From NCBI GenBank assembly GCA_018058095.1, contig JAGPCO010000047.1:1-52147 (forward strand): a stretch of DNA of 52,147 nt, given 5' to 3'. A model generated the notes under the pieces. It did no database searches. It was given only the letters and a program-made list of their open reading frames with translations, and was not told the DNA's origin. Source of the DNA: Kofleriaceae bacterium (lineage in GTDB: Bacteria; Myxococcota_A; Polyangia; Haliangiales; Haliangiaceae). The position numbers were made by a program, and so were the translations under genes. Positions 43,585-52,147 of the stretch are shown here, piece after piece. Every line of letters starts with the position of its first letter. Position 1 is the first letter of the stretch.

Positions 43585-44513
43585 TGCCGGGTCCTGCAGC
43601 TCGTCGCCGCGTGCTCGTCGGCCTCCTGCTCGCGCTGGTGGGCGCCCCGGCCGCCGTCGGTTGCCGGCCCAACCTGGCCTACCAGTGCGGCTCCGACCCG
43701 GAGTGCGCCTCGGCCGGGGCCGAGGGCGTGTGTGAGCCGAACGGGTTCTGCAGCTTCCCCGATCCGGTGTGCCCGAGCGGCCGCCGCTTCGGCGAGTGGG
43801 CCGGCAACTCGCTCGGCGACACCTGCGTCGGCGCCGGCGCCGACGTCGACGCCGACCCGGCCGCCCCCGACGCCCGCCCCAGCCCCGACGCGCGCGTCGA
43901 CGCCGACCCGGCGTTGCCCGACGCCGGCCCGGGCGCGATCGTCGAGGTGTGGATCACCGACCGGCCGGGCGGCGACGTGGCCGGCGCGACGTTCGACAAC
44001 GAGATCGTGTTCCAGAGCATGAGCCCGGCCGGTCCGGACGTGGATCACACGTCGATCGACGCCATCCCGACCACCGCGGTGCTGCGGTTCAGCATGCAGA
44101 GCGTGCCCGCCGGGGCCACCATCCTCGAGGCCCGGGTCGAGTTCGCCAGCAACGATCCCGTCAACCTGCTCAGCACCGGAGAGGTCGGCGCCTTCCCGGT
44201 GATCGAGCGGTGGAGCGAGAACCAGGTCACGTTCTTCGAGCGCCAGACCGGGGTCACGTGGGCCACCGCCGGGCCGGGCGAGCCGGGGTCCCGGACGACC
44301 GATCCGCTGTTCACCTTCACCGCCGCCGCGGTCGAGTCGTATTCGTTCCCGCTGCCGGCCGCCCTGGTCCAGGCCTGGGTCGGCGACTTCAACCTCAACG
44401 GCGGGCTGGCGTTCATGGCGTCGGAAGGGGCCGAAGGGCACCTGCACATCGTGTCCGCCGAGGGCGAGGACGCGCTGCGCCCGGCGCTCTACCTCAAGTA
44501 CCAGCTGCCGTGA
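43584..44513 (+). CDS. Exported DNRLRE-domain protein (putative lipoprotein)
   Basis: ATG 43584 shares a base with the preceding stop, and GGGAGG lies 8 nt upstream. The protein is 309 aa. A signal peptide ends near PAAVGCRPN, a plausible lipobox Cys. The next 50 residues are Cys-rich (CGSDPECASAG, CEPNGFCSFPDPVCP), then a repetitive Asp/Pro/Ala linker. Residues about 115-309 match the DNRLRE beta-sandwich pattern: VLRFSMQSVPAGATILEARV, ERWSENQVTFFERQTG, ALVQAWVGDFNLNGGLAF and ending ALYLKYQL. Such domains occur on bacterial surface proteins and bind or decorate. A surface role is inferred. Confidence 0.75.
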   Translation: MPGPAARRRVLVGLLLALVGAPAAVGCRPNLAYQCGSDPECASAGAEGVCEPNGFCSFPDPVCPSGRRFGEWAGNSLGDTCVGAGADVDADPAAPDARPSPDARVDADPALPDAGPGAIVEVWITDRPGGDVAGATFDNEIVFQSMSPAGPDVDHTSIDAIPTTAVLRFSMQSVPAGATILEARVEFASNDPVNLLSTGEVGAFPVIERWSENQVTFFERQTGVTWATAGPGEPGSRTTDPLFTFTAAAVESYSFPLPAALVQAWVGDFNLNGGLAFMASEGAEGHLHIVSAEGEDALRPALYLKYQLP

Positions 44514-44564
44514 CCCGCGGGCCCGAGCGGGCCCCGCCACCAGGCCCGGATCGCCGGCTGACCG

Positions 44565-44670
44565 CTAGCAGGCGGAAGAACCCGTGCCTGCTGCTGGGAC
44601 GGGCTCCGTGGTTTCAGCAGGCTGCGAGATCAAGACCGCCCGGCAGGATGCTTCTTCAGCATCCTGCGAG
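44565..44670. repeat. REP-like intergenic element, copy B (TAGCAGGCT family)
   Basis: This is the same design as copy A at 3591-3713, about 41 kb away. It begins TAGCAGGCGGAAGAACCCGT, has GACGGGCTCCGTGGTTTCAG and CAGGCTG in the middle, and ends in the perfect hairpin GCAGGATGCT-TCTTC-AGCATCCTGC (44643-44667). The terminal hairpin stem differs in sequence from copy A while pairing is kept, so the structure appears conserved through compensating changes. Confidence 0.75.
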
Positions 44671-44721
44671 GGCCCGATCCGCCGGGTCCTGATCCGCCAG
44701 GCCCTTGCATTCGCGTGACCC

Positions 44722-44739
44722 CTGGGGCAAAAGTGGCCG
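44722..44739 (+). promoter_or_regulatory. 18-bp shared upstream sequence, copy 1
   Basis: CTGGGGCAAAAGTGGCCG occurs 33 bp before the HAD gene ATG at 44772 and again at 47888-47905, 74 bp before the ElbD-like gene. Both copies are on the plus strand and both have TGACCCC nearby upstream. It is a candidate operator or promoter element shared by the two transcription units. Confidence 0.5.
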
Positions 44740-44771
44740 CCCGTTTCGAGCCTCCCCAGGCGGCCCAGCCC

Positions 44772-45518
<747 letters not shown>

Positions 45519-45550
45519 CCGCCTCCCCGCTTACCTGACCCGGAGCTGCC

Positions 45551-47161
<1,611 letters not shown>

Positions 47162-47180
47162 CGCGCGGCGCCCGGCGCCG

Positions 47181-47801
47181 TCAGCGCGCGCACTCGCACA
47201 GGTACGGCTTGGGCACGTCGCAGTAGTAGTCGCCCCAGTTGCCGTAGCCCACGACCTGGCTCACCGCGAACAGGTTGACGCAGTCGGCGTCGTCGCCGAT
47301 GCGCGGGTTCCACTGCTGGAAGTCGGCCGCCCCCAGCGCGCTGCCGTCGGCCCAGTAGTAGCTGCCCTCGGTCAGGTCGTCGCGCAGGCCGATCCAGGCC
47401 CAGTCGCCGGCGCCGCCCGCAAGCAGCTGGTCGGCCACGAACAGGTTCTGCGCCGCGCTGCGGATGATCGCCAGGCGACCGCCGTCGCTGCCGCAGGCCG
47501 CGGCCGCGGCGGCCCAGGTCCGCCGATCGCTGTCGGGCGGCTGATGGTAGCTGCTGGCCCCGAAGGCACGGTCGTAGCGGGCCGGGCAGGGCGGCTGGGC
47601 GTCGACGCCGGCATCGGCCGGGCTCGGCCCGTCGGGGCTCGCGCTGCCGTCGGTGGGAGTACCGCCGTCGATCGCGCCGTCACCGCCGTCGGCGCCGCTA
47701 CCGGCACCAGGGGCCGGACTGAACGCGCAGGCCAGCGGGCCGAGCAGGAGGAGCGCCGGCCATCGCCGACCCCACCCACCTCCGTTGTGGTCTGGACGCA
47801 C
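47181..47801 (-). CDS. C-type-lectin-domain lipoprotein
   Basis: GTG 47801 starts a 206-aa protein. ATG codons near it are in other frames, and the long upstream open frame is a codon-bias artefact. Residues 14-25 are hydrophobic and end in GPLAC, a relaxed lipobox. An Asp/Gly/Ser/Pro linker follows to residue 70. The remaining part is a C-type lectin fold: [20 protein letters not shown], then [40 protein letters not shown], and [19 protein letters not shown] with the conserved terminal cysteines. A carbohydrate- or surface-binding role is inferred. It sits between the LarA-like and ElbD-like genes on the opposite strand. Confidence 0.85.
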   Translation of the reverse strand: MRPDHNGGGWGRRWPALLLLGPLACAFSPAPGAGSGADGGDGAIDGGTPTDGSASPDGPSPADAGVDAQPPCPARYDRAFGASSYHQPPDSDRRTWAAAAAACGSDGGRLAIIRSAAQNLFVADQLLAGGAGDWAWIGLRDDLTEGSYYWADGSALGAADFQQWNPRIGDDADCVNLFAVSQVVGYGNWGDYYCDVPKPYLCECAR

Positions 47802-47887
47802 GCCCCATGATAACGCGGCCGGCTCGGCGTCGTGCGGCCGCGGCGGCGTCGCGCCGGCCGGGTTGACCCCTTGCAAAACCGCGGAGG

Positions 47888-47905
47888 CTGGGGCAAAAGT
47901 GGCCG
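47888..47905 (+). promoter_or_regulatory. 18-bp shared upstream sequence, copy 2
   Basis: CTGGGGCAAAAGTGGCCG is identical to 44722-44739. It lies in the 177-bp divergent gap between the lectin and ElbD-like genes, 74 bp before the ElbD-like ATG. Confidence 0.5.
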
Positions 47906-47946
47906 GCCAGCCACCCCCCTGGCTGCTGGCAGAAGCAGAACGATCT

Positions 47947-47966
47947 CGCGAGGTTCGTCCCTCGCG
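47947..47966 (+). promoter_or_regulatory. Hairpin directly before the ElbD-like ribosome binding site
   Basis: CGCGAGG-TTCGTC-CCTCGCG forms a 7-bp stem with a 6-nt loop. Its right end abuts the Shine-Dalgarno-like GGTGAGG (47966-47972), which is 6-7 nt before ATG 47979. Such a hairpin could modulate translation. There is no direct evidence. Confidence 0.4.
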
Positions 47967-47978
47967 GTGAGGCCTGAC

Positions 47979-52147
<4,169 letters not shown>

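Overview
The window is very GC-rich, with almost no TTA, CTA or TCA codons. It is full of families typical of myxobacteria (Myxococcota, most like the Haliangium/Kofleriaceae side): lipoproteins with Cys-rich DGxDEDCD motifs, Ser/Thr kinases with HRDVSPSN catalytic loops, PilZ proteins, two-component genes, TPR proteins and an ether-lipid type multidomain enzyme. The assignment to an organism is an inference from gene content, since no rRNA or other phylogenetic marker is present.

Layout. (1) 1-5550: a PilR/NtrC-type sigma54 activator gene whose 3' end is duplicated. Next comes a lower-GC accessory patch with the 3' end of an RHS/YD-repeat toxin gene (HEALH motif), a tiny adjacent ORF, and a nucleotidyltransferase plus small partner that look like a toxin-antitoxin pair. 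A methyltransferase and an SPFH/SHOCT protein follow. (2) 5741-6420: a 19-bp tandem repeat array. (3) 6683-10026: three outer-surface lipoprotein genes, the first two being tandem paralogues with a P-domain. (4) 10034-14659: a four-gene overlapping BMP/ABC uptake operon (binding protein, double ATPase, two permeases), probably for nucleosides or a vitamin. (5) 14680-18632: a relic of a REP-associated transposase, then a heterodimeric ABC exporter on the minus strand. (6) 18782-30121: one uninterrupted gene for a protein of about 3,780 residues made of TPR-like helical repeats. (7) 30247-31521: an intact REP-associated tyrosine transposase (RAYT) gene with a structured array of REP-like palindromes upstream. 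(8) 31522-33628: DciA-like, PilZ and polyprenol-phosphate-mannose synthase-like genes. (9) 33765-40755: histidine kinase and OmpR regulator, a structured leader with a terminator, a lipoprotein, a class IV aminotransferase, and a TPR/double cNMP-binding protein. (10) 40764-44513: a small membrane protein, a membrane Ser/Thr kinase, and two exported proteins on the other strand. (11) 44565-52147: a second REP-type element, then a HAD-IB phosphatase, a LarA-like DUF2088 protein, a C-type-lectin lipoprotein, and the first 1,389 codons of a reductase/AMP-ligase/ACP/acyltransferase enzyme resembling ElbD of myxobacterial ether-lipid synthesis. That last gene runs off the end of the window.

The most interesting points are the RAYT/REP system (intact transposase, relic, and several palindromic arrays), the 19-bp minisatellite, the giant TPR protein, a terminator placed 20 nt before a lipoprotein start codon, an 18-bp sequence shared by the upstream regions of the two lipid genes, and the orphan RHS toxin tip with its candidate immunity gene. 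All functions are read from motifs and context without database searches.
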